This document shows positions 34,581 through 44,940 of a DNA stretch of 64,000 bases, one piece after another. The DNA comes from Ophioderma brevispina (Eukaryota; Echinodermata; Ophiuroidea; Amphilepidida; Ophiodermatidae). The first letter of the stretch is position 1, and each line of letters begins with the position of its first letter. The stretch lies in the NCBI GenBank assembly GCA_023653785.1, contig JAMKCH010011918.1, positions 43,608 through 107,607 on the forward strand. Direction: 5' to 3'. A program made the translations under genes and the position numbers. The notes under the pieces were generated by a model. The model was not told the DNA's origin. It did not search any database and saw only the letters and a program-made list of their open reading frames with translations.

Positions 34581-34909
34581 GGCTTACATGGGTACCTTCA
34601 TTTATTTGAGGTCAAAGTTCATATGATGCCGATCATTCCCAAACCGTGATGACAACAGGTGGTCCTTGAACCGCAATATCTTTTATTCACTTATGGAGTG
34701 ACTATAGATATTGGTACACGCAATTACTAGTTTGTAAAGAAACCTTAATTGACCATATGCACTGCTCCCTTAAGCTGAATGGTTCATATTGTTTATATTT
34801 AAAGTAGGTGTTAATTCAAGTTGCACTGTTTAAAGTTTTAAAATATTTACCAACTTTCAATTTTTTGCAGCACAGATCAAAGTTTCCACATGTATTATAA
34901 AATTGGATT

Positions 34910-35788
34910 GCAAATTTGAAACCATTTAAACCTTGAATTAATAACAAACTTAATTTCATATTCTATATTATAAGCATTTGTGTCCTTCCTGAAATGGTCA
35001 GATAGTATTGATATTGCTTACAATTGTATATTGTAATATATGATTTTTGGCATTTTACAACTCTTAAGAAGCTTATATTCTTGTTAATGCTTGTTAATGA
35101 AAGAAGTACATTGGAAGCCTTTGAATTATTAATATTAGTAATTTAAGCAAACCATGTTGATAAAATTGTTTTTGCAATTTATGTCATAGCTCTGCTTCTC
35201 TTTTGGCTATTCCAACACCTTTGCACTTTGAAATATTTAGTGGTTTATGTCGTACTATGTTCATTCTTGTAAACACCCATGTAATAATATAGAGGTTCAC
35301 AGCTGTTTGAAAGTCTCATTATGACAAAACAAGAATAAAACAAAAAATATCAACGGCGACACACTTTTGACAACTGATTTGGAATATTTATGCCACTAAC
35401 TATATTCTGTGTGAATTTGATGAAATTTCATTGCGGGCAAATATGATTTTTCATAAAAATCTAGTTTTACACGTCTTTCTATGGGAAATAGGCATATAGA
35501 GGGCGCTATAACATACAAATTATGACCTTTGCAGGCCTATATGGCAAGATTCCCGCAATAGATTTTTCTGATTTTTGCGGAGGTAATAGCTCTTGCATGT
35601 CCCTACTTATATCAGTTGTCAAAATTGTGTCGCCATTGTTTAAAATTGCTCTAAAAATAAAAGAGACAATTTGCATAGGGTCAAACAGCTGTGGGTTATC
35701 CATTTCACTCATGCCTGCCCTCTAACAAAAGGGAGCTTGTTCCCATAGAGGTTAATGGCTGAATATTTTTAGCTTTAAGTGCATTTAA
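34910..35788 (+). repeat. Direct duplication, copy 1 (contains a MITE)
   Basis: From GCAAATTTGAAACCATT to AAGTGCATTT this matches 36,479-36,954 almost base for base, except that copy 1 carries a 396-bp insertion (35,298-35,693) plus one GGTT. Other differences are few (for example GTGGTTTATG against GTGTTTATG near 35,240). The near-identity implies a recent duplication or an assembly duplication. The tandem period is about 1.57 kb. Confidence 0.9.
35298..35693. mobile_element. 396-bp MITE with GGTT duplication and empty-site control
   Basis: Ends CACAGCTGTTTGA and TCAAACAGCTGTG form 13-bp terminal inverted repeats. GGTT flanks both sides (35,294-35,297; 35,694-35,697). The duplicated copy at 36,850-36,870 has a single GGTT and no element, a natural empty site. 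A 4-bp duplication and CAC- ends fit the CMC (Chapaev) group, by general knowledge of that group; this assignment is tentative. No coding capacity is seen. Confidence 0.9.
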
Positions 35789-36442
35789 CGGAACGGCCGA
35801 GCTTTGAAAAGTGCTCTAGTTTTTCGAGTTACCCCTCCGCTCGGTACAACAAAACACAACCACCTTTATTTGAAGGATAAATATATGAGATTTAAGAAAA
35901 TTATGGTTGTGGTTGAAATATTTGGTGGCAGGGTTGATTTCTAGGCCGAAAAATGCATTTAGGACTGCAAATTAAGCGAAATTATTTTTTTTAATTTGTT
36001 TTAAAGTAAAAATATTACAATTATTTTATGGTATCATTTTTGTTATTGATATAGGTTTTATACATTGCGTAAAGGGTTCAGTAGTATCGTTGTGGTGACA
36101 TGTGATAAAAAGGGTGTTTTGTTTAGGAAAAAAGTGATTTTGGAGCTAAAATTCTAGACTCTTTATATATTGTACAGAAATCTATAATATAAATGTCAGA
36201 GATTGATAGTATTGCATCATGATTAAAATTTGTTTTGCTAAGAAATTAATCTTGATTTTCTTAAGTTTTTAGCTCAAAAACGTGATTTTTGACCCAAAAA
36301 TCACCCTGCCACCAAAGTTTTTGACCACAACTATCATTTTCTCAAAATTATTACTATCTTACGAATAGAAGTGGTTCCGTATTGTTGTACCGAGGGGAGG
36401 GGTTGTCGACAATTTTGCAGTCCAAACCGCTCCACTAATTGC
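35789..36442. mobile_element. 654-bp foldback element between the duplicated copies
   Basis: The left arm (about 35,800-35,960; ACCCCTCCGCTCGGTACAAC, then GGTTGTGGTTGAAAT, then TTTGGTGGCAGGGT) and right arm (about 36,280-36,432) are imperfect reverse complements. Outer ends are similar (GGAACGG and, reversed, GGAGCGG) but more diverged. It begins exactly where copy 2 of the flanking duplication continues into different sequence. No clear target-site duplication was found. Confidence 0.7.
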
Positions 36443-36478
36443 CAAAAAAAAAGAAATTCATACATCTCTGTTTGAATG

Positions 36479-36954
36479 CAAATTTGAAACCATTTAAACC
36501 TTGAATTAATAACAAACTTAATTTCATATTCTATATTATAAGCATTTGTGTCCTTCCTGAAATGGTCAGATAGTATTGATATTGCTTACAATTGTATATT
36601 GTAATATATGATTTTTGGCATTTTACAACTCTTAAGAAGCTTATATTCTTGTTAATGCTTGTTAATGAAAGAAGTACATTGGAAGCCTTTGAATTATTAA
36701 TATTAGTAATTTAAGCAAACCATGTTGATAAAATTGTTTTTGCAATTTATGTCATAGCTCTGCTTCTCTTTTGGCTATTCCAACACCTTTGCACTTTGAA
36801 ATATTTAGTGTTTATGTCGTACTATATTCATTCTTTTAAACACCCATGTAATAATATAGAGGTTATCCATTTCACTCATGCCTGCCCTCTAACAAAAGGG
36901 AGCTTGTTCCCATAGAGGTTAATGGCTGAATATTTTTAGCTTTAAGTGCATTTT
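36479..36954 (+). repeat. Direct duplication, copy 2 (no MITE)
   Basis: Matches 34,910-35,297 joined directly to 35,698-35,788. The junction reads GAGGTTATCC, the uninterrupted target of the 396-bp MITE. Confidence 0.9.
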
Positions 36955-37173
36955 CAAAAAAATGCATGCCTGCTCTGTTTGATGACAAATAATGCACATG
37001 AAACTAAAAATATACAAACATTAACAGAATTCATAAACGTTATTACAGCATGCAGTCAGCACAAAAAAAATGAATACGTCATGCAATCCAATGCAGTGAT
37101 GTTTGCAACAAAATAATGCACACACCTACCCAATATTGCACGTAAACAGTCTAAGCACACCGTGTATGCTCAT

Positions 37174-37470
37174 GTCGAGGGTTGACAATCAGAAGGACGT
37201 AACTCAGCACTGAAAGAAATATTAAAGAATTTCTTTAATTCTGCTGTAATACTGCTTTTGAGAAATGTGATGTTTAATATTTTCTACTAAGCAAATCTAT
37301 TCATTACTCAAAATGTAAACATCTCATAAAGCTCATATATGGTACTGTAAATAAACATTATAAACTTTAGTAAACAAAGAACAATTTTTAATTATGAACA
37401 GCAGAATTAAAGAAATTCTTTAATATTTCTTTCAGTGGTGAGTTACGTCTTTCTGATTGTCAACCCTCAA
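37174..37470. mobile_element. 297-bp MITE with 70-bp TIRs and 9-bp target duplication
   Basis: Arms of about 70 bases (GAGGGTTGACAATCAGAA onwards, through CTTTAATTCTGCTG) are reverse complements with three mismatches. TATGCTCAT occurs on both sides (37,165-37,173; 37,471-37,479). Long TIRs with a 9-bp duplication are typical of Mutator-like elements. Inside each arm, TTAAAGAATTTCTTTAA is itself a palindrome. There is no coding capacity. Confidence 0.85.
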
Positions 37471-37842
37471 TATGCTCATTTACATACGCATGGTTTTTGT
37501 CCAATCATATTCTTGTTTAAAAACATTTATGAATAATTACCATTCATATTAATTCAGCATGTGAGATGAAGAAATGGTGCACACTATTCTCTTAAGGTGA
37601 GTGGTTTTTTTTTGTATGACTTTGGGCTCTCCACTGTTAAAACCTAAAAAGTAGGTACCTTTAGAGCGGCACTGGCACATTTTCACAAAATATGAAATTT
37701 CTTCAATTTGATCATAAATGATAGTCCAGGCCTTTGGAAGAATAGAAATATATTTTACCAAAAACAAATAGGGACATTAATAAGAGGCTAAAGATATCCA
37801 AGTAATTTGTAGGCTATAACTTTTAATTTTGCCCTATTTAAG

Positions 37843-38683
37843 GGGGGACCAGGGTAATTTTGAATGGCCAGGTTAAGAGAGTTAAAACTCTTGTACATGG
37901 GGTTGTTATATATCAACATGAAGCATAAGTGAACTTCAGAAAATGATATTTTTACGTTCATATCAATACGTATATGCAAATGAGATCTGGTCAAAGGTCA
38001 AATGTGTTGAATTTGGTACTAATAGGTTCTTTTTTTACCATTTGTTTGCTATCCAGGTAAGTTACATGGGTCAAGCTGTGCAACCTAATGTGGAGACATT
38101 TTCAAATTTTTATTCCCATGTTGCCATGGCAACCGATTTCTTGAAAAAGTAAAGACAGATATCAAAATTTCCTCCCATTGAGTTGCAGAGCATTATAAAA
38201 CCTACATTTGTGCCAGTTTTTGTGGTCATACACCATTCGGAAGTGCCAACATTTCGAAGTTGCTGAAAATTGCAAAAAGATGTCAGGCAATAAAGTTCTA
38301 GAAACAATTGATTTTATTTATAAAAACTATTGCAATTTTGATTTGAAAATGTCAAATTTATTATTTACATTAATTATGCTAAATTATAATACAAAATATC
38401 AGGAAATAACATTAATAAAATTAATTTATTTTAGCATTTTCTCAAATATTACTGCTTGAAAAGCAATAAGATAAAAAGTAAATATAGCTGCTTGAAAAAC
38501 AATAAGAAACATAAGAAATAGTATTTGCTTGCGTGTTACAATGCACTTTGATTAACTGTAGCATCGGAACGGAATGTCCGGTTTTTTACCAAATAAAAAA
38601 ATAGAGCCAAAAGTAGTGAGAATTCAGAAATTAAGAAAACTCAGAAATTCTTGCTCAACAAAAAATTGACCCCTGGTCCCCCC
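37843..38683. mobile_element. 841-bp TIR element with TTAA target duplication
   Basis: Ends GGGGGGACCAGGG and CCCTGGTCCCCCC (the right end has one extra G/C relative to the left after this core) are flanked by TTAA at 37,839-37,842 and 38,684-38,687. The interior is AT-rich with no transposase frame. This is a non-autonomous element of a TTAA-targeting superfamily (piggyBac or Kolobok type), with termini unlike the TTAA element at 33,817. Confidence 0.85.
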
Positions 38684-38687
38684 TTAA

Positions 38688-39497
38688 TCAACAAATGTGT
38701 CTATTACATGAATATCATAGACTCGTACTCACTGATATTAAAACCACAAAGGCCACAGACCGGGGTACTAGGGTTACATGCTGTGGGAATCAACTCCGGC
38801 ATGTGTTCTTATGTTAAAATGCTATTTCCATGCCTGCTGAATCAATGTTGCCAGAGTCTTTTTATTATAAAAATTGTTCTATTTACCCATAAGTGCGCTG
38901 ATTTGGGCTTAATAATGTAGGTGAGGGCTAATGTTTATACAAGCTTTACAACCATGCCAAAATAAAAATATCAATGCTTTGAAAAATCTAGGGGTGCACT
39001 ATTTTTCAGTGTCTCTTTAAGTTGTACCTTTGATGTACAATTCTTGGCTATTACTGCCAAAGAAATATCACTCTCAAATCAGGTGTACTCAAAATTCATT
39101 TGAAACGTGGATAACTTGCAGCGGCGGATTTAAGGAAAAGGGCCCTTTTGCCGATCTGAATCTTTAAAATGTTTACATGGTTAAGAAGGAAAAACAATAC
39201 CAATAATGCGGTGCCTGTTGAAAATCCTGTGATATACCTGGAAATATTAAAATCTAGTAAAGTTTACCTGCGTGAAAAAAATCTAGTAAAGTTTACCTGC
39301 GTGACCTGAGGTGCAGCATCGCCGCCATTGTGTGGCGAGTCTGATAGGTATTGGAGGTGAGTCACCCGGAACTTAAATGAATATGCATGCTACATCGGGG
39401 CGCAAAATTCAAACATTTGAAACGGCATTAACTGCAGAGCACTGCCACTGCAATTGTCTGAGGACAAATATAGGGATTATCTTGTGTTTATGTATTT
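38688..39497. other. Gene-free stretch with a 29-bp tandem duplication
   Basis: No supported gene. ATCTAGTAAAGTTTACCTGC followed by GTGA is repeated at 39,252 and 39,281. Confidence 0.5.
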
Positions 39498-39740
39498 ATG
39501 GTAAAAATGTTATCCCAAATGTTAACCCTCAGAGTCAATGGGAGGGCATCCAGCAAGAAATCGATTAATGCAGGTGTACCACAAGGTTCAATCCTCGGCC
39601 CTCTTTTCATTATATTCATTGACGACATCACAAGAAGAATCCCAGCTGCGGCCTCTCTCAACAATGATTTGCAGGAAATTGAGTACCATATTGGGCAACT
39701 GAATGAAATGTACTATTTGGTGCTGCCAAAAAAGGGTTGA
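39498..39740 (+). pseudogene. LINE reverse transcriptase fragment (GVPQGS block)
   Basis: The plus-strand frame has INAGVPQGSILGP (about 39,565-39,605) followed by LFIIFIDDI, the conserved RT motif just before the catalytic YxDD of non-LTR retrotransposons. The frame then runs into unrelated sequence, and the dispersed repeat shared with 2,933-3,027 starts at about 39,733. A small LINE remnant, clade uncertain. Confidence 0.7.
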
Positions 39741-39837
39741 AAATATCGGCGAGAAACTTTACAGATAGGGTTTGAGTTTGAAATCCATTCTATCAAGCTG
39801 AGAAATTTATCGACTTAAATCGGGTCATCCTCCTTTG
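39733..39837 (+). repeat. Dispersed repeat, copy 2 (partner at 2,933)
   Basis: Same orientation and order of landmarks as 2,933-3,027 (GTTGAAAATATCGGCG, GAAACTTTACAGAT, CCATTCTATCAAG, CGGGTCATCC). In this copy no hairpin follows, so the hairpin at 3,032 is a separate or optional module. Confidence 0.6.
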
Positions 39838-40069
39838 ATTCCTTACTTTAGACCTTTGAATACAGTAAAGTGCCCCTTTTTCTGAAAACATCACGTTTGG
39901 AAAAAGGGAGTGTGTGAAAGGTGCTTTTTGAAAAGCAACGACTTTTGTGGCAGAGACAATGTTCCCTCTTCAAAACTTTTTAAAATTTTCTAATCATCCT
40001 GTTCTAAGCAAAGATATACAAGAAAATGTTCTTGAATTTTAGGGGGAACTCATTTTTTGGGAACCGTGT

Positions 40070-40230
40070 AGTATAATTTGCAAAATGCTTGAGAGTATCA
40101 TAGCTGGTAACCTTCAAGCCCACCTTGCAAATAATGGTGTTTCTCAAACCAAACATGGCTTTAAACCAGAGGACACGATCTGCTCGATTTGGTTTATTGT
40201 GTCGCCTGAACGAATGTTCATGGAGGCACA
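40070..40230 (+). pseudogene. LINE reverse transcriptase fragment (N-terminal RT motif)
   Basis: The plus-strand frame reads ICKMLESIIAGNLQAHL, then KHGFKPEDT, the usual CK-x-x-E-x-II ... QHGFR-x-x-xS motif near the start of the non-LTR RT domain. In an intact element this precedes the GVPQGS block; here it lies 500 bases after it on the same strand. The two are either separate insertions or rearranged pieces. Confidence 0.6.
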
Positions 40231-40276
40231 TACAAGTCCAAATTCTGTGTGTCCGTCCGTATGACTCAGTTATTTT

Positions 40277-40910
40277 TTTTTAAATGCTCTGCTGGCTAAA
40301 CGCTATGCCCAATTTACTTCTAACTTGATAGGGTGATAGAGTAAGGTGCCGCAATATCATGTGTAGCTTTTGGCTGCTTTATTTGCATATTCATGAATTT
40401 TAATTAGCTAATTTGCATATTTTTCAGACATTTCAATTAACCTTTTATAAAATGCTCTGCTGGCTAATAGAGGTGTGTGTAACTTTTGGCTGCTTTATTT
40501 GCATGATCATTGGCATATTCATGAATTTTTAATTATTTGCATTTTTTCAGACATTTCGGTTAACCTTTTTTTTAAATGCTCTGCTGGCTAAATGCTATGC
40601 CTGATTTACTTAAAACTTGGTAGGGTGGTAGAGTGAGGTGTGTGTAGCTTTTGGCTGCATTATTTGCATTTTCATACATTTTAATTAGCTTATTTGCATT
40701 TTTTCAGACATTTCGGTTAACCTTTTTTTTAAATGCTCTGCTGGCTAAATGCTATGCCTGATTTACTTAAAACTTGGTAGGGTGATAGAGTGAGGTGCCC
40801 CAATATCATGTGTTGATTTTGGCTGCATTAATTGCATATTTATGCATTTTAATTATCTAATTTGCATATTTTTAAGCTATTTCAGTTAACCTTTTCTTGT
40901 TTTAATTAAA
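40277..40910 (+). repeat. Tandem repeat, four units of about 125-170 bases
   Basis: Units begin AAATGCTCTGCTGGCTAAA at about 40,281, 40,449, 40,573 and 40,731, and contain TTTTGGCTGC and TTTGCATATT/TTAATTAGC phrases and a CAGACATTTC-GTTAACC end. The second unit is internally deleted. Degenerate versions of the last two units reappear at 44,941-45,290 as part of a larger duplication. Confidence 0.85.
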
Positions 40911-41667
40911 CCTTTTTGAAATGCACTTCAGGCTACAAAACATAACACTTCTCTCCAATGCTTTTGCTCTCTTTCTTATCAATGCCAAATTTTTATCATA
41001 AAGCAAGTGATCGCGCAACCAGGTGACACTTGTGGTTCGAGAACTGCCTTGTTGAACAAACAAGTACAAAAGAAAACTGCAGACCTTGTTTTGAACTGGC
41101 ATGCTATCGTAATTGTCCCCATAGAAAACCATTTGCCATCATTTACATAAATGTAACCCTAACCCAAACCCTGCACGACAGAAAATACTAAATCATCATC
41201 TTATTACATAAAGAAGGCGTAAAAACATGGTAGCTATGCAAAAAAAAAAGGTTAAAAAAAAATTGGCTGGCACGTTTTCTGAAATATCCTCATGTCTCCT
41301 AAAGCGTATTAAACAACTTAGAGTGCACTGTAATTTCCAATAGAGGGCATTGCCTTTTCAAACCACAGAAATATATTCATATTGATAGGATTGTGAAACC
41401 GTACTAGGCGTCTTTCTCTGTTTCATAAAGCCACATGACACCTGGGAGGTTATTGTAATGGACATTCTGGATTGGGGATTAGAAGTGCCTAGCAAGTGTG
41501 AACTGTTCAGTCAAGTGGATTTCACAGGCTGATATGAGTTTTTGGCCAAAGAATGGTCCTGGACCAGATATTTTTCAACTGTCCCATAGCGGCGCTATTC
41601 CATGATTATGTGTTCACTTTATTCGTTAATGTGTTTATTAAGTATTACAAAGAGCGGTGTTATGCCG

Positions 41668-41735
41668 GCTCGGATTGTGTGGGTGCTCGTCTTGTAATCT
41701 TAAAAACGTGGGTTCGATCCACACTCAGGCGTTTT
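41668..41735 (+). other. tRNA-like A/B-box motif, possible SINE head
   Basis: CGGCTCGGATTG resembles a pol III A box, and GGTTCGATCC about 45 bases on matches the B-box consensus. The sequence between could hold an anticodon-like arm. No complete cloverleaf or matching acceptor stem can be drawn. Copy 2 (46,045-46,130) has the same elements. More likely a tRNA-derived SINE relic than a tRNA gene. Confidence 0.3.
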
Positions 41736-42394
41736 AACATTTTACTTCATTAGTTATTTTATCTTGGAGTTTAAAAATTGAATGAAAACATCAAAGAATG
41801 CGATTATGAAGTAGAAAATAGTGAATAGCTGCTATGAGATGATTTAATGCTTATGTCTGGACCCATGATAGCGGGCCCAGGAAACTCCACCCATGCGTCC
41901 ACAGGGGAACACATGCATTCTGTAGGCATATGCAACCTCTGCATTCAAGTCCTCAGTCTTAGCTATCCATCAACTCACACCCACACGCTCTCTCTCTCTC
42001 TGTGTCCTCAAAATCCCCACTCATTTTTTGCTTGGACACGATAGGCGAAATCCCGGGGGATGGGGGAAATATCCACCCATCCCCCCAAGTTGATTCTTTG
42101 GGCTCGTTCATGTGTTTTGACCAACAAAATAACCTCATATTTACCTATAGTTATCAAAAATTGTAAAGTACGCGCGCATTTGTATAATACAATTACATTT
42201 GACGATTTTAGCTTCTAAATGGCAAAAGCTTTTTAGAGCGCACAGTGCTAGTATGGGTCTCTTTCGGCAACCCTGTTTATCATTAAATTTTCATAAAACC
42301 CCATCCCCCAATGTCAAAAAGAAATGTACGCCACGTAGACACGTACACTGTCGCGTCCCCATCAGTGGATATCTTGGGGGCATTGGGCGCCCAA

Positions 42395-42800
42395 AGAAAG
42401 AAGGAGAAGAGAAAAGACGGAATTCGGGGGAAGAAGGAAAATGGAAAGGGCGAACGGAAAGGAAAGAAGGAAAGGGGAAGGAAAAGAAAGAAGATAGAGC
42501 GGGAATGGGAGGAAAGGAAAAGAAAAATGAAAAAGGAGGGAAGGAGGACAATTAAAGGGAAGAGATAGAAAAGCTTATGGCGAAAATGAAGAAACTGTAA
42601 GGGAAAGCTAAAAAGCATAAAATTAGGGGAAAACAATAAACGATGTGCAACAAAAATGAGAAAAAGAAAAAGAGAAAGTATAAAAATAGTAAAGGAAGGG
42701 GGCACCAAAATGAAAAGCATAGTAAGAAAAGCATAGAGAGAAGCGAAGGAGTTGTGAAATAAATTGGGAAAGAAACGATGAAAAACTAGACAAAAAAAAG
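42395..42800 (+). repeat. Purine-rich tract of about 400 bases
   Basis: Almost entirely A and G on the plus strand (AAAGAAAGAAGGAGAAG-type runs), with occasional pyrimidines. Long frames on both strands here are products of the low complexity. The corresponding part of copy 2 (46,820-47,220) has more interruptions. Confidence 0.8.
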
Positions 42801-44130
42801 GCAGCAAAAACTAGACACACAACCTCGCATGCCTGAGACAGAACACCAAGGCGGCCTAATAGGAATGGTGACCCCTTAGTGTGTCCCTTAAAGTGACCTT
42901 TGACCCTTGTAACTTGACCAATATGTCACAATGTTCATTTTAAATGTATTTTACGTGTTAACAACGTTATGATGAACGTTATCATTTGGTTGCAAAACTA
43001 AATCCAAGCTGTCAGGGATTTGCCTTGTGTACCTCTATAACGTGACCCGGGGTCACGATACGTCAACTGTAATTCTGTATTTACGATTTATCCCGAGGAT
43101 TATTCCTGTCAAATTTCAGTTCAATCGGAGATGTTGTAAATTTTGACTTTGACCTTTGGGGGTCGAGATTGATAATAGAAAATCGTCGACTATAAACTGT
43201 ACATCCTGTAGTAAGAACGGCTTTATCTGTCCTCTTAGGCTAAGATAAATCCAATTTGGTCGATTTTTGCATTTTTTGGCAAATGACCTTTTGACCCCCT
43301 AATGACTGTGAGCCCCGTATAAAAAAAAAACCGTCGTGTACACAACAAAAATGCTGGTTCAATGCAAATAAAAAAAATTCTACTATGCTTAGTTCTGGAG
43401 ATAAAAATCCTTGAAATTATTACCTAAAACCGGAAATGAACCTTTGACCTTCCAAAACAAAAATACCTTGCATACAATTTACAGCTAACATACATGCAAA
43501 TCTGTGAAAGGTTAAGTTCCTGTACTATATCGGTGTTTTGAGTTTTGAGATAAAAAATTTTGAAATTTTGGAATATTTTTGGTTTTTTGACCCGGAAGTG
43601 ACCCCTTAAGACCTTCGGATTGTTTTTCATTTTGAACACTGTTGGACAAACTCACTAGAGCTGGAATATTAAACCAGAGGAGAATCGGGTGTATTATGGA
43701 ATAGCCCAAGCCCGTCACCGTTTTCTCTCACACACTGCGCGCCGTGGTTGTTGATGAGTAAGCACGCGCGTGTCGGCACTGTTGAGGCGCAAGCACACGC
43801 ATTATAAAATATCTGTGCGTCACGCGGATATGTTACCAGTGTTGCATTTCCCCAGTGTTTCCATGTCTGATCGGCCGATTTTTCTGCAATAATTTATGCG
43901 AAAACCAATCGATGAAAAAAACTACTGTTCTAAAAAGATTCCTGCATCCATAAATGCACAAAAGTCTCCTGATGACCCCTGGTAATTTGTTAGGAAAAAG
44001 AGATATTGAGTCCGTGATTGATGATAGCAGGTGATATCGTGTGTTGTTGTTGTTTTCACTCACTCAAGGTGACGAACGTTAACAATTACTCGAGTGGTCT
44101 CATAAATATGATAAAGGACTTTCCAAATAC

Positions 44131-44231
44131 GACGATACGTTAACCAAAAAATTGGTGGTGCCCAAACTATGTTAATGAAGTGCGTATGCCATTATAATAC
44201 TTTTGGGCACATAGATTTTGGTTACGCCGTT
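44131..44231. repeat. Imperfect palindrome in copy 1
   Basis: CGTTAACCAAAA and, further in, GGTGCCCAAA pair with TTTGGGCAC and TTTTGGTTACG about 60 bases away. A degraded counterpart is at 48,540-48,630. It may be a small MITE carried inside the larger unit. Confidence 0.5.
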
Positions 44232-44940
44232 TCGGGAATCGTCGGGTCTGGGTTATAGTTTACGTCATTGGGAAAATCGACAGACCCGGCCTTGGGTTAA
44301 CCAATACATGTGCTCTAATGACGTCACTCGTGACGAATTTTGTAAGGAAGCGATTTTTTTGAATATTTTTCACATTTTTGGCTTTCAAACGAAATGACCC
44401 CATTAATGACATTGAATCCATCTATCCCTGAACACCCTATATGAAGCAAGGGTCAAGTGGTTCCTCTGTGAACCAGTTTGGTTGATATCGGCATAAACCT
44501 GTCGAAGAAGAGATAATTTTGACAATTAAATCACATATTTGAAAGCTGTGGCCAGGTCAAAGGTCAGACAGGGGTCAATGGCATATGACATTAAAGGGGA
44601 CGGGTCAGCGGTCAGTTGATGTAAGTCTAGGTCAGAAACGTCAAACGATGACTGAACTAGACGCAGTTGAAGCCGTTGCCAGAAAAAGAAAGACAGAAGA
44701 CTAGACTGGGGGTGTACGCAGATCTAATTTAACAAGAGGCGTATGGGAATGGATGGTTGATCCCCTTAAGACCCCTGGAGGTCATGCTTAGTTCTGCTTA
44801 TTTGGAGATAAAAAATTCTTGAAATTATTTACCTTAATACAAACCGGAAGATGACCTTAAATGACCTTTGACCTCCAAAATAAAAAGACCTTGCATACAC
44901 ACGGTAACATGAAGGCATATCTTGCAAGTTTAAGTCACAT

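Larger units (their letters stand above)
40573..44940 (+). repeat. 4.4-kb tandem duplication, copy 1
   Basis: Matched in order by 44,941-49,345. Landmarks (copy 1/copy 2) are GCTACAAAACATAACACTTC (40,931/45,310), GGTTCGATCC (41,711/46,111), ACACGTACACTGTC (42,338/46,765), CCAGTGTTTCC (43,852/48,270) and CATTATAATACTTTTGGGC (44,190/48,595). No gene is recognised inside; short frames do not persist between the two copies, which argues against coding. It includes a purine-rich tract (42,395-42,800) and a tRNA-like promoter motif (about 41,668-41,735). Confidence 0.85.

Noticed and set aside
41640..41735. Functional tRNA gene
   Set aside because: Only box-like motifs are present. No seven-base acceptor stem or proper anticodon arm can be formed in either copy.
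42199..42820. Several overlapping open frames of 60-174 residues on both strands
   Set aside because: They follow from the polypurine tract: Lys/Glu/Arg-rich on one strand, Phe/Ser/Leu-rich on the other. They are not preserved in the duplicated copy at 46.8-47.2 kb.
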